Source of the DNA: Lutibacter sp.
GTDB taxonomy: Bacteria; Bacteroidota; Bacteroidia; Flavobacteriales; Flavobacteriaceae
Direction of reading: 5' to 3'
DNA length: 33,306 bases
NCBI GenBank assembly: GCA_030656195.1
Contig: JAUSOJ010000250.1
Location: forward strand, 1-33,306
Within the stretch, counting starts at the first letter, position 1, and every line of letters starts with the position of its first letter. The notes beneath the pieces are model-generated. The model saw only the letters and a list, made by a program, of their open reading frames with translations, had not been told where the DNA came from and made no database searches. Positions 14,541 through 21,506 of the stretch are shown here, one piece after another. Made by a program: the position numbers and the translations under genes.

Positions 14541-17500
14541 TTAATTTAAATTGATTAATTCTATATCGCTTTCCTTTACTTTTTTGTTCAGTTTTTTCAC
14601 ATCATCTTCAAAAATGGCATAAATTTTTGCCAGTTCCACATCTATTAATTGGGTAATTTCTTTTTTAAATTCAACCGACTGGTCCGTAGGTTTGTAGTCT
14701 CCAATGGAACTCAGCGAATTTAAATGTGCCAATTTGTTGTTTAACTTAATTGGAAAGTTAAGCGGATCTTGTGAGCTTTTGCTTTTTGTCTGATACAATT
14801 CATTTTCAATGATTGTCATTTCTTTTACAATTTTATCCGCCAGTTCAACAATTTCCTTATTTTTCTCCTTATCAATTATTGATGCTTTCAGCAGATTGAT
14901 TTGTTCTCTTATTTTGGTAATATTTTTCAAGGTTTTATGAATTTCAGTCAATTTTTCCTGAATTTCTATGATAAAATCGAATTGAGCCTTTAAATCTTCT
15001 GTTGTTGCATTGCTTCTAGGATCTTTTAACAAAGTGAAATTTTGTTCAGAAACTGGTTTTCCATTTTTGCTTAATTGAACTTTATAGGTTCCCGGCAATG
15101 CCTTCGGCCCTTGTAAGGAAGCCCACCATAAAATCATGCCTTTTATTTTTTCGGCGTCAGGATATTGCATATTCCACTTAAACTGATTGGCGCCATTTTT
15201 AACTTTTAAAGGTTCTTCATTTTTTTTATCGTTGGGTTTGGTTGAAAAAGTTTTAATGAGTTTTCCAGAATTCTCAAAAACAGAGATACTTATGGTGTCG
15301 TTTTCGGCAACATTTTTCACATAATAATTCACCAATACACCGCCGGGATGATTTTGTCCGGCAGTTTTTGATTTGCGGTCGCTTCCGCCCATTCTGTAAC
15401 TGTCCATCGGTTTGTAAAGGAAAAAATCTTTGGAAATAAGGGTTTCATCAATTTGATGAAAAGGCGTTAAATCGTCAATAATCCAGAAGGAACGACCTTG
15501 TGTTGCCGCAATTAAATTATTGTTTTTAATTGCCAAATCTGTTATAGGAACAATGGGTAAATTCAGCTGAAAAGGGCCCCAATTAATTCCGTCATTAAAA
15601 CTTATATACATGCCATTTTCAGTTCCTGCATACAGCAATCCTTTTCTTTTGGGATCTGCGCGCAAAGCTCTTGTAAAATGTTCGGCAGTGATTCCGTTTG
15701 TCAGTAATTTCCAGGTTTTTCCATAGTCTTCAGTTTTATAAATATAAGGCGTATAATCTCCCAATTTATAGCGCGTACCAACAATATAAGCGCCGCCAGG
15801 CTTAAAAGGATCAACTTCAATGCAATTGAACATCATCCATTCCGGCATTTTTTTAGGTGTCACATTTGTCCAGTTTTTTCCGCCGTCACGGGTGATATGA
15901 ACCAAACCGTCATCAGAGCCTGTCCAAATCAAGTCTTTTTCAAAAGGAGATTCCACAGCGGCAAAAATAGTTCCGTAATATTCCACGCCAGTGTTATCTT
16001 TGGTAATTGGGCCGCCCGAAACCCCTAAAGTTTTTGGATCATTTCTGGTTAAATCGGGGCTAATAATCTCCCAGGATTGTCCTTCGTTGGTTGTTGCATG
16101 CAAGTGGTTTGAAGCGGCATACAACCTGTTTTTATTGTGAGGCGAAAAGAAAATAGGATAATTCCACTGAAATCGATATTTCATGCCTTCAGCACCATGA
16201 CCCATAGGATCATCAGGCCAAACGTTGATAGCCCTGGTTTCATTGGTTTTGTGATTGACTCTGGTTAGCAATCCGCCATAACTGCCGCCATAAACTATAT
16301 CGTTATTTAAGGGGTCTACGGCGATATGGGCGCTTTCACCGCCAGCGGTGCTTTCCCAATCACTCTCTTCTATGGTTCCGCCGTTTGTTCTGTGCGATAT
16401 TCTGACAGTTGAATTGTCTTGCTGCGCACCATAAATTCTGTACGGAAAATGGTCATCGGTTACCACCCTGTAAAATTGGGAAGTTGGCTGGTTGTGATAA
16501 GTACTCCAATTTTCTCCGGCATCAAAACTTATTTGTGCACCGCCGTCATCGGCAATAATCATCCGCTGATTGTCTTCAGGAGCAATCCATAAATCGTGGT
16601 GATCGCCATGCGGAGCTTCAAAGGATTTAAAAGTTTTGCCGCCATCTTTAGATTGATGGTAATCCACGTTTAAAACATACACCGTGTTTTCATCTTGTGA
16701 GTCGGCATAAATTCGGGTGTAATACCAGGCGCGTTGGCGCAATTCACGGTCGCTGTTAATCAGTTTCCAGGTTTTTCCGGCATCGATGGATTTGTAAACA
16801 CCACCGTCATTATTTTCAATTAAAACCCAAACAACATCTGAATTTAAGGGAGAAACAGCAATGCCGGCAATGCCCCAAATTCCTTTTGGCAAACCTTCAT
16901 TTGCTGAAATATTTTTCCAGGTTTCCCCTTCATCCGTGCTTTTCCACAATGCAGAACCTTCACCACCGCTGGATAAACTGTAAGGCGTTCTTCTTACATT
17001 CCAGGTTGTGGCATATAAAATTCGTGAATTGGTTGGATCAATTATTAAATCGATTGCGCCTGCATCAGCATTGGAAAATAATACTTTTTTCCACGTTTTT
17101 CCGCCGTCAGAAGATTTGTAAACGCCTCTTTCCTCAGTAGATTTATACAAATCACCCAAAACAGCCACAAATACAATATCCGGATTTTTAGGATGAATTC
17201 TTACGCGTGGAATATGGCGTGAATTTTTTAAGCCAATATGTTGCCAGGTTTTTCCGGCATCAACCGATTTCCACATGCCGTCGCCTGAAGAAACATTGCC
17301 GCGAACCGTTTTTTCGCCATTGCCAACATAAATTACATTATTGTCTGATTCACTTACGGCAATAGCGCCAACAGAGCCTCCAAAAAATCCGTCGGAAATA
17401 GAACTCCAAGTGTTTCCGGCATCCGTAGTTTTCCATACGCCGCCGCCTGTTGCTCCAAAATAGTAGAGATTTGCCTTGTTTGGAACGCCGGTTACCGCAG

Positions 17501-17648
17501 CACTTCTGCCGCCGCGGAACGGACCAATATTACGCCATTCAACAGATTTGTAAAATTCTTCACTAAATTTGGATACTGTTTTTTGTGCGTTAACTTTGTG
17601 GGCTGAAAGAAAAAACAAAAAGCCAAAAAATAAAATATATTTTTTCAT
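14541..17648 (-). CDS. Sortilin/BNR-repeat beta-propeller secreted protein
   Basis: A 1035-residue exported protein of the VPS10/sortilin-like, glycosyl-hydrolase-like BNR family common in flavobacteria. A signal peptide (residues 1-21, ending VNAQ) is followed by at least eleven Asp-box motifs of the form SxDxGxTW, for example TTDAGNTW (74-81), SVDAGKTW (128-135), SSDGGKTW (179-186) and later TEDYGKTW. These indicate one or two beta propellers over roughly residues 35-730. A beta-rich region follows (about 750-890), then a Lys/Glu-rich helical C-terminus of about 140 residues. Asp boxes are structural, so the fold does not prove sialidase or any other enzymatic activity. No T9SS C-terminal sorting domain is seen, so a periplasmic location is likely. 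It is divergent from aroA. Confidence 0.9.
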   Translation of the reverse strand: MKKYILFFGFLFFLSAHKVNAQKTVSKFSEEFYKSVEWRNIGPFRGGRSAAVTGVPNKANLYYFGATGGGVWKTTDAGNTWSSISDGFFGGSVGAIAVSESDNNVIYVGNGEKTVRGNVSSGDGMWKSVDAGKTWQHIGLKNSRHIPRVRIHPKNPDIVFVAVLGDLYKSTEERGVYKSSDGGKTWKKVLFSNADAGAIDLIIDPTNSRILYATTWNVRRTPYSLSSGGEGSALWKSTDEGETWKNISANEGLPKGIWGIAGIAVSPLNSDVVWVLIENNDGGVYKSIDAGKTWKLINSDRELRQRAWYYTRIYADSQDENTVYVLNVDYHQSKDGGKTFKSFEAPHGDHHDLWIAPEDNQRMIIADDGGAQISFDAGENWSTYHNQPTSQFYRVVTDDHFPYRIYGAQQDNSTVRISHRTNGGTIEESDWESTAGGESAHIAVDPLNNDIVYGGSYGGLLTRVNHKTNETRAINVWPDDPMGHGAEGMKYRFQWNYPIFFSPHNKNRLYAASNHLHATTNEGQSWEIISPDLTRNDPKTLGVSGGPITKDNTGVEYYGTIFAAVESPFEKDLIWTGSDDGLVHITRDGGKNWTNVTPKKMPEWMMFNCIEVDPFKPGGAYIVGTRYKLGDYTPYIYKTEDYGKTWKLLTNGITAEHFTRALRADPKRKGLLYAGTENGMYISFNDGINWGPFQLNLPIVPITDLAIKNNNLIAATQGRSFWIIDDLTPFHQIDETLISKDFFLYKPMDSYRMGGSDRKSKTAGQNHPGGVLVNYYVKNVAENDTISISVFENSGKLIKTFSTKPNDKKNEEPLKVKNGANQFKWNMQYPDAEKIKGMILWWASLQGPKALPGTYKVQLSKNGKPVSEQNFTLLKDPRSNATTEDLKAQFDFIIEIQEKLTEIHKTLKNITKIREQINLLKASIIDKEKNKEIVELADKIVKEMTIIENELYQTKSKSSQDPLNFPIKLNNKLAHLNSLSSIGDYKPTDQSVEFKKEITQLIDVELAKIYAIFEDDVKKLNKKVKESDIELINLN

Positions 17649-17732
17649 AATGTTTGGTTGAGATAATTGAAAGTAAACTGAATAGTAAATCTATTAAAAA
17701 TAATTTTATTTAAAGCAACTAATTATACTAGG

Positions 17733-18944
17733 ATGGAATCGTTGAAAATCAATAAAATAAACAAAACTGTGATTGGAAATATTCAAATTACAGGATCAAA
17801 AAGCGAAACAAACCGATTGTTGATTTTACAACAGTTTTATCCGAATTTAACGATTGAAAATATTTCAAATTCCGATGATAGCGAATTGATGCAAAAAGCA
17901 CTAAAAAGCAATTCCTCTGAAATAAATATTGGACATGCCGGAACGGCGATGCGTTTTTTAACAGCTTATTTTTCGGTAAAAGAGGGCAGTGAAATTGTAT
18001 TGACCGGTTCGCACAGAATGAAAGACCGACCAGTAAAAATTTTGGTTGAAGCACTGACTTCAGTAGGCGCCAACATTCATTATCTTGAAAAAGAAGGTTT
18101 TCCGCCGCTAAGAATTTCAGGAAAAAAACTGACAAAGGATTTTGTTGAAATTGAAGGAAATGTAAGCAGCCAATACATTTCGGCCTTGTTATTAATTGCT
18201 CCAACTTTGCAAAACGGATTGAAATTGAAATTTAAAGGTGAAGTCACTTCTGTTCCATACATAAAAATGACACTGGCATTGTTGGCCGAATTGGGCATCG
18301 ACTATGTTTGGGAAGGAAATTTGATTGCTGTAAAACCGAAACCAGCCATTGAGGCAAAAACAGTTACCGTAGAATCAGATTGGAGTTCGGCATCATATTT
18401 TTACAGTTTATGCGCACTAAGTCCGAATTCAGAAATAACATTGGCATCCTACAAAAAAAACAGTTTGCAGGGGGATTCTGCATTGGCTGTAATTTATGAA
18501 AATTTAGGTGTTTCTACCGAATTTAACGAAAACACCATCATTTTAAAAAATAAACAAACCTTAAATCTTAAACCTTTAACTTTAAACCTGATTAACGCGC
18601 CGGATATTGCACAAACAATCGCTGTAACTTGTTTCGGTTTGGGAATTGAATGTTATCAAACAGGTCTTCATACCTTAAAAATAAAGGAAACCGACAGGTT
18701 GGTGGCTTTAAAAACAGAACTTGAAAAATTAGGAGGCGAGGTCATTATTACCAATGAAACGTTGCATTTAAAGCCATCAGCCAACATAAATGAAAACATC
18801 AGTATTGCCACTTATGATGACCACCGAATGGCCATGGCTTTTGCGCCATTGGCGGTAAAAGTTGCCATTGAAATTGAAGATGCTGGTGTTGTTTCAAAAT
18901 CGTATCCGACTTTTTGGGAAGATTTTGCCCAAATTAGCCGTTAA
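17733..18944 (+). CDS. aroA: 3-phosphoshikimate 1-carboxyvinyltransferase (EPSP synthase)
   Basis: AroA joins shikimate-3-phosphate and phosphoenolpyruvate to form EPSP in the chorismate pathway. The 403-residue protein is slightly shorter than the E. coli enzyme (427) but keeps the ordered motifs: GSKSETNRLLIL (about residues 21-32), GHAGTAMRFLTAYF (about 67-80), RMKDRPVKILVEAL, SSQYISALLLIAP, SDWSSASYFYSLCAL, INAPDIAQTIAVTCFG, LKIKETDRLVALKTEL and YDDHRMAMAFAPLA. The usual LGNAGTAMR reads IGHAGTAMR here, a variant I regard as lineage-typical. The gene is divergent from the sortilin-like gene and precedes queA, which has its own promoter. Confidence 0.96.
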   Translation: MESLKINKINKTVIGNIQITGSKSETNRLLILQQFYPNLTIENISNSDDSELMQKALKSNSSEINIGHAGTAMRFLTAYFSVKEGSEIVLTGSHRMKDRPVKILVEALTSVGANIHYLEKEGFPPLRISGKKLTKDFVEIEGNVSSQYISALLLIAPTLQNGLKLKFKGEVTSVPYIKMTLALLAELGIDYVWEGNLIAVKPKPAIEAKTVTVESDWSSASYFYSLCALSPNSEITLASYKKNSLQGDSALAVIYENLGVSTEFNENTIILKNKQTLNLKPLTLNLINAPDIAQTIAVTCFGLGIECYQTGLHTLKIKETDRLVALKTELEKLGGEVIITNETLHLKPSANINENISIATYDDHRMAMAFAPLAVKVAIEIEDAGVVSKSYPTFWEDFAQISR

Positions 18945-18977
18945 AAGGCTGCAAAACAAACTTTTATTCTAAAACAC

Positions 18978-19009
18978 TTGACAACGCCTATACGGATGTT
19001 GTATCTTTG
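18978..19009 (+). promoter_or_regulatory. Promoter of queA (TTG, 21-nt spacer, TATCTTTG)
   Basis: TTG at 18978-18980 and TATCTTTG at 19002-19009 match the Bacteroidota -33/-7 pattern with a 21-nt spacer. Transcription should begin near 19016, leaving a leader of about 105 nt. Confidence 0.68.
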
Positions 19010-19051
19010 CCCTCGTTCTATAGAAAAACATTGGTGGAACAGGCGAAAAAA

Positions 19052-19071
19052 AATTCCTTATCTAAGGAATT
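19052..19071 (+). promoter_or_regulatory. Hairpin in the queA leader
   Basis: AATTCCTT (19052-19059) and AAGGAATT (19064-19071) form a perfect 8-bp stem with a four-base loop, in the untranslated leader about 50 nt before the queA ATG. It is preceded by an A-run and has no T-tract behind it, so it is not a terminator. I looked for the preQ1 riboswitch consensus and did not find it. Its role is unknown. Confidence 0.45.
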
Positions 19072-19120
19072 ATAAAGAGTTTGGTTCATATGATCAATAA
19101 AAAACAATTAAAATAAACAC

Positions 19121-20170
19121 ATGAAATTATCAAAATTTAAGTTCGATTTACCAGAAGAGTTATTGGCAGAATATCCGGCAGAAAATAGGGATGAATCGAG
19201 GTTAATGGTTTTGGACAGAAAAAAGAAAACCATTGAACACCATAGTTTTAAAGAAATAATTAATTATTTTGATGAAGGGGATTTAATGATCTTAAACAAT
19301 ACCAAAGTTTTTCCGGCCAGAATGTACGGTGAAAAGGAAAAAACAGGTGCGCGTATTGAGGTGTTCTTATTAAGAGAATTAAATGCGGAAAGCAGGTTGT
19401 GGGATGTATTGGTTGATCCGGCCCGTAAAATTAGAATCGGAAACAAATTATTTTTTGGTGACGATGAAAGCTTGGTAGCTGAAGTCATTGACAATACCAC
19501 CTCAAGAGGACGAACATTGCGTTTTTTATATGATGGCTCTTATGAAGAATTCCGCCAAAAATTGGAAGAATTGGGAGAAACACCTTTGCCAAAATATATT
19601 AAAAGAGCTGTTGAAAAAGAAGATGAAGAACGCTACCAAACAATTTATGCAAAACATGAAGGCGCTATTGCAGCACCAACTGCAGGATTGCATTTCTCCA
19701 AACATTTAATGAAACGTCTGGAAATTAAAGGAATTGACTTTGCGGAAATCACTTTGCATGTGGGCTTGGGAACTTTTAATCCTGTTGAAGTTGAAGATTT
19801 ATCCAAACATAAAATGGATTCTGAGCGTTTGATTATTACGCAGGACGCTGTTGATATTGTAAACAGATCCATCGACCAAAAAAGAAGGATTTGTGCTGTG
19901 GGAACAACGGTAATGCGCGGTATTGAAAGTGCTGTTTCATCAAACAATCACTTAAATTCATATAACGGCTGGACCAATAAATTTATTTTTCCTCCTTACG
20001 ATTTTAGCATAGCGAATTGTATGGTCACAAATTTCCATACGCCTAAATCTACCTTAATGATGATGGCTGCAGGTTTTGCGGGTTACGATTTCTTAATGGA
20101 AGCCTATGAAGAAGCGGTGAAAGAAAAATATAAATTTTACTCGTACGGTGATGCGATGTTAATTATCTAG
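19121..20170 (+). CDS. queA: S-adenosylmethionine:tRNA ribosyltransferase-isomerase
   Basis: QueA transfers and isomerises the ribosyl part of SAM onto 7-aminomethyl-7-deazaguanine in tRNA, forming epoxyqueuosine in the queuosine pathway. The 349-residue protein has the family landmarks: the N-terminal [34 protein letters not shown] (about residues 58-75), the [13 protein letters not shown] motif, [30 protein letters not shown] and the C-terminal [26 protein letters not shown]. The length is normal. It is transcribed from its own promoter with a structured leader and followed by an unusual 161-nt palindrome and a terminator. No other queuosine gene is in the window. Confidence 0.97.
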   Translation: MKLSKFKFDLPEELLAEYPAENRDESRLMVLDRKKKTIEHHSFKEIINYFDEGDLMILNNTKVFPARMYGEKEKTGARIEVFLLRELNAESRLWDVLVDPARKIRIGNKLFFGDDESLVAEVIDNTTSRGRTLRFLYDGSYEEFRQKLEELGETPLPKYIKRAVEKEDEERYQTIYAKHEGAIAAPTAGLHFSKHLMKRLEIKGIDFAEITLHVGLGTFNPVEVEDLSKHKMDSERLIITQDAVDIVNRSIDQKRRICAVGTTVMRGIESAVSSNNHLNSYNGWTNKFIFPPYDFSIANCMVTNFHTPKSTLMMMAAGFAGYDFLMEAYEEAVKEKYKFYSYGDAMLII

Positions 20171-20330
20171 AACTCATCTTGACTTTTTTGATTGAAGCGA
20201 AAAATAGGGATTTTTGTCCCAGATGTAGCCTTTTTTGCACTGCATAGCCTTAGCTATGGAGTAAGAAAAAGATGAAATATGGGGTAAAAAGACCATTTTA
20301 CAGCCAATTAGAAAAAGTATAGAGGAGTTC
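20170..20330. repeat. 161-nt imperfect palindrome (giant hairpin) after queA
   Basis: The whole stretch folds back on itself about a centre at 20249-20252. The outer arms are GAACTC (20170-20175) and GAGTTC (20325-20330), followed inward by an ACTTTTT/AAAAAGT pairing and ATTG/CAAT. The core is the perfect hairpin CATAGC-CTTA-GCTATG (20243-20258). Aligning the left arm with the complement of the right gives roughly two-thirds identity over about 78 positions, with small gaps. Local hairpins such as GTAAAA/TTTTAC (20284-20301) are also possible. There is no reading frame. It is a candidate palindromic repeat element or a long structured 3' RNA. Confidence 0.65.
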
Positions 20331-20358
20331 ATTATTAAAAAAACTATTTTTTAATAAT
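20331..20358 (+). other. AT-only hairpin ahead of the queA terminator
   Basis: ATTATTAAAAAA (20331-20342) and TTTTTTAATAAT (20347-20358) form a perfect 12-bp stem with loop ACTA. It starts at the base following the end of the 161-nt palindrome and sits 3 nt before the terminator stem. Its purpose is unknown; it may help stabilise the 3' end. Confidence 0.5.
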
Positions 20359-20361
20359 TAA

Positions 20362-20390
20362 ATTCCCGCCCTTTGCGGGAATCTTTTTAT
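20362..20390 (+). terminator. Intrinsic terminator between queA and rlmN
   Basis: ATTCCCGC (20362-20369) and GCGGGAAT (20375-20382) form an 8-bp stem with a 5-nt loop, followed by CTTTTTAT. A standard rho-independent terminator, so rlmN (start 20405) needs a promoter close to or within this region; none with a good -7 box was seen. Confidence 0.85.
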
Positions 20391-20404
20391 AAACCCTGTT
20401 TAAA

Positions 20405-21445
20405 ATGATTAAAAAAAAGGACATACGTGCTTTAACCAAAACCCAATTGCGTGATTTTTTTGTGGAAAAAGGCGACAAGGAATTTAGGGGAAATCAGGTT
20501 TATGAATGGTTGTGGGTTAAAAGTGCGCATTCTTTTGAAGACATGACCAATATTTCAAAGGAAACGCGTCAAATGCTTGAAGATCATTTTGTGATCAATC
20601 ATATTGAAGTTGATTTAATGCAACGCAGTGCCGACGGAACCGTAAAAAATGCCGTTCGGTTACATGACGGGTTGATTGTGGAATCGGTTTTAATTCCAAC
20701 GGAATCCAGAACAACGGCTTGCGTATCAAGTCAAGTTGGGTGCAGTTTAGATTGCAGTTTTTGCGCTACGGCACAATTAAAAAAGATGCGAAACTTAAAT
20801 CCTGATGAAATTTATGATCAGGTGGCTGCCATAAATAAGGAGAGCTTGTTGTATTATAACCACAAATTGTCGAATATTGTTTTTATGGGAATGGGTGAAC
20901 CATTGATGAATTATAACAATGTTTTAAAGGCGATTGAGAAAATTACTTCAGAAGAAGGTTTGGGAATTTCACCAAAACGCATTACGGTTTCCACTTCCGG
21001 AATTCCAAAAATGATCAAAAAATTGGCAGATGATGAGGTAAAATTTAATTTGGCGGTTTCTTTGCATTCGGCAATCGATGAAGTTCGTAACAAAATTATG
21101 CCATTTACCAAGGATTTTCCTTTGCAGGATTTAAAAGAGGCGCTGGAATATTGGTATGAAAAAACGAATAACAGGGTTTCTTATGAGTATGTAGTTTGGG
21201 ACGGAATTAACGATACCAAAGAAGCGATTATGGCCTTGGTGAAATTTTGTAAATATGTTCCGTGTAAGGTAAATTTAATTGAATACAACCCAATAGGCGA
21301 CCCTAATTTTCAACAGGCAAAACCGCAGGTTATTTCTGATTATATCAGTATTTTGGAAATGAACGATATTATTGTGAATGTGCGAAGAAGCAGGGGGAAA
21401 GACATAGATGCTGCCTGCGGGCAGTTGGCAAATAAAAAAAGCTAG
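20405..21445 (+). CDS. rlmN: 23S rRNA (adenine2503-C2)-methyltransferase, radical SAM
   Basis: RlmN methylates C2 of A2503 in 23S rRNA and, in some bacteria, A37 of certain tRNAs, using a radical-SAM mechanism. The 346-residue protein has the iron-sulphur motif CSLDCSFC with cysteines at residues 113, 117 and 120, and the catalytic C-terminal cysteine at residue 338 in DIDAACGQL. VFMGMGEPLMNYNNV and ISPKRITVSTSGIPKMI are typical RlmN segments. The stop codon TAG lies inside the stem of the following terminator. It lies downstream of queA, another RNA-modification gene, but a terminator separates them. Confidence 0.97.
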   Translation: MIKKKDIRALTKTQLRDFFVEKGDKEFRGNQVYEWLWVKSAHSFEDMTNISKETRQMLEDHFVINHIEVDLMQRSADGTVKNAVRLHDGLIVESVLIPTESRTTACVSSQVGCSLDCSFCATAQLKKMRNLNPDEIYDQVAAINKESLLYYNHKLSNIVFMGMGEPLMNYNNVLKAIEKITSEEGLGISPKRITVSTSGIPKMIKKLADDEVKFNLAVSLHSAIDEVRNKIMPFTKDFPLQDLKEALEYWYEKTNNRVSYEYVVWDGINDTKEAIMALVKFCKYVPCKVNLIEYNPIGDPNFQQAKPQVISDYISILEMNDIIVNVRRSRGKDIDAACGQLANKKS

Positions 21446-21467
21446 CGATATCGCTAGCTTTTTTTTT
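21434..21467. terminator. Bidirectional terminator shared by rlmN and infB
   Basis: Seven A, the 18-nt perfect palindrome GCTAGCGATATCGCTAGC (21441-21458), then a long T-run. With A and T tails on both sides it works symmetrically for the convergent rlmN and rimP-nusA-infB transcripts. The rlmN stop codon (21443-21445) is within the left arm. Confidence 0.92.
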
Positions 21468-21506
21468 GCTTTTTTAAAAAGCGTTTATTTTAGTAAGATA
21501 AACTTA

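Noticed and set aside
18996-19100. A 34-codon ATG frame in the queA leader
   Set aside because: Its start lies upstream of the predicted -7 box, so it would not be in the transcript, and the peptide has no recognisable features.
19010-19120. preQ1 riboswitch upstream of queA
   Set aside because: Looked for the short preQ1-I aptamer (stem, C-rich loop, A-rich tail) and could not place it; only a simple hairpin is supported.
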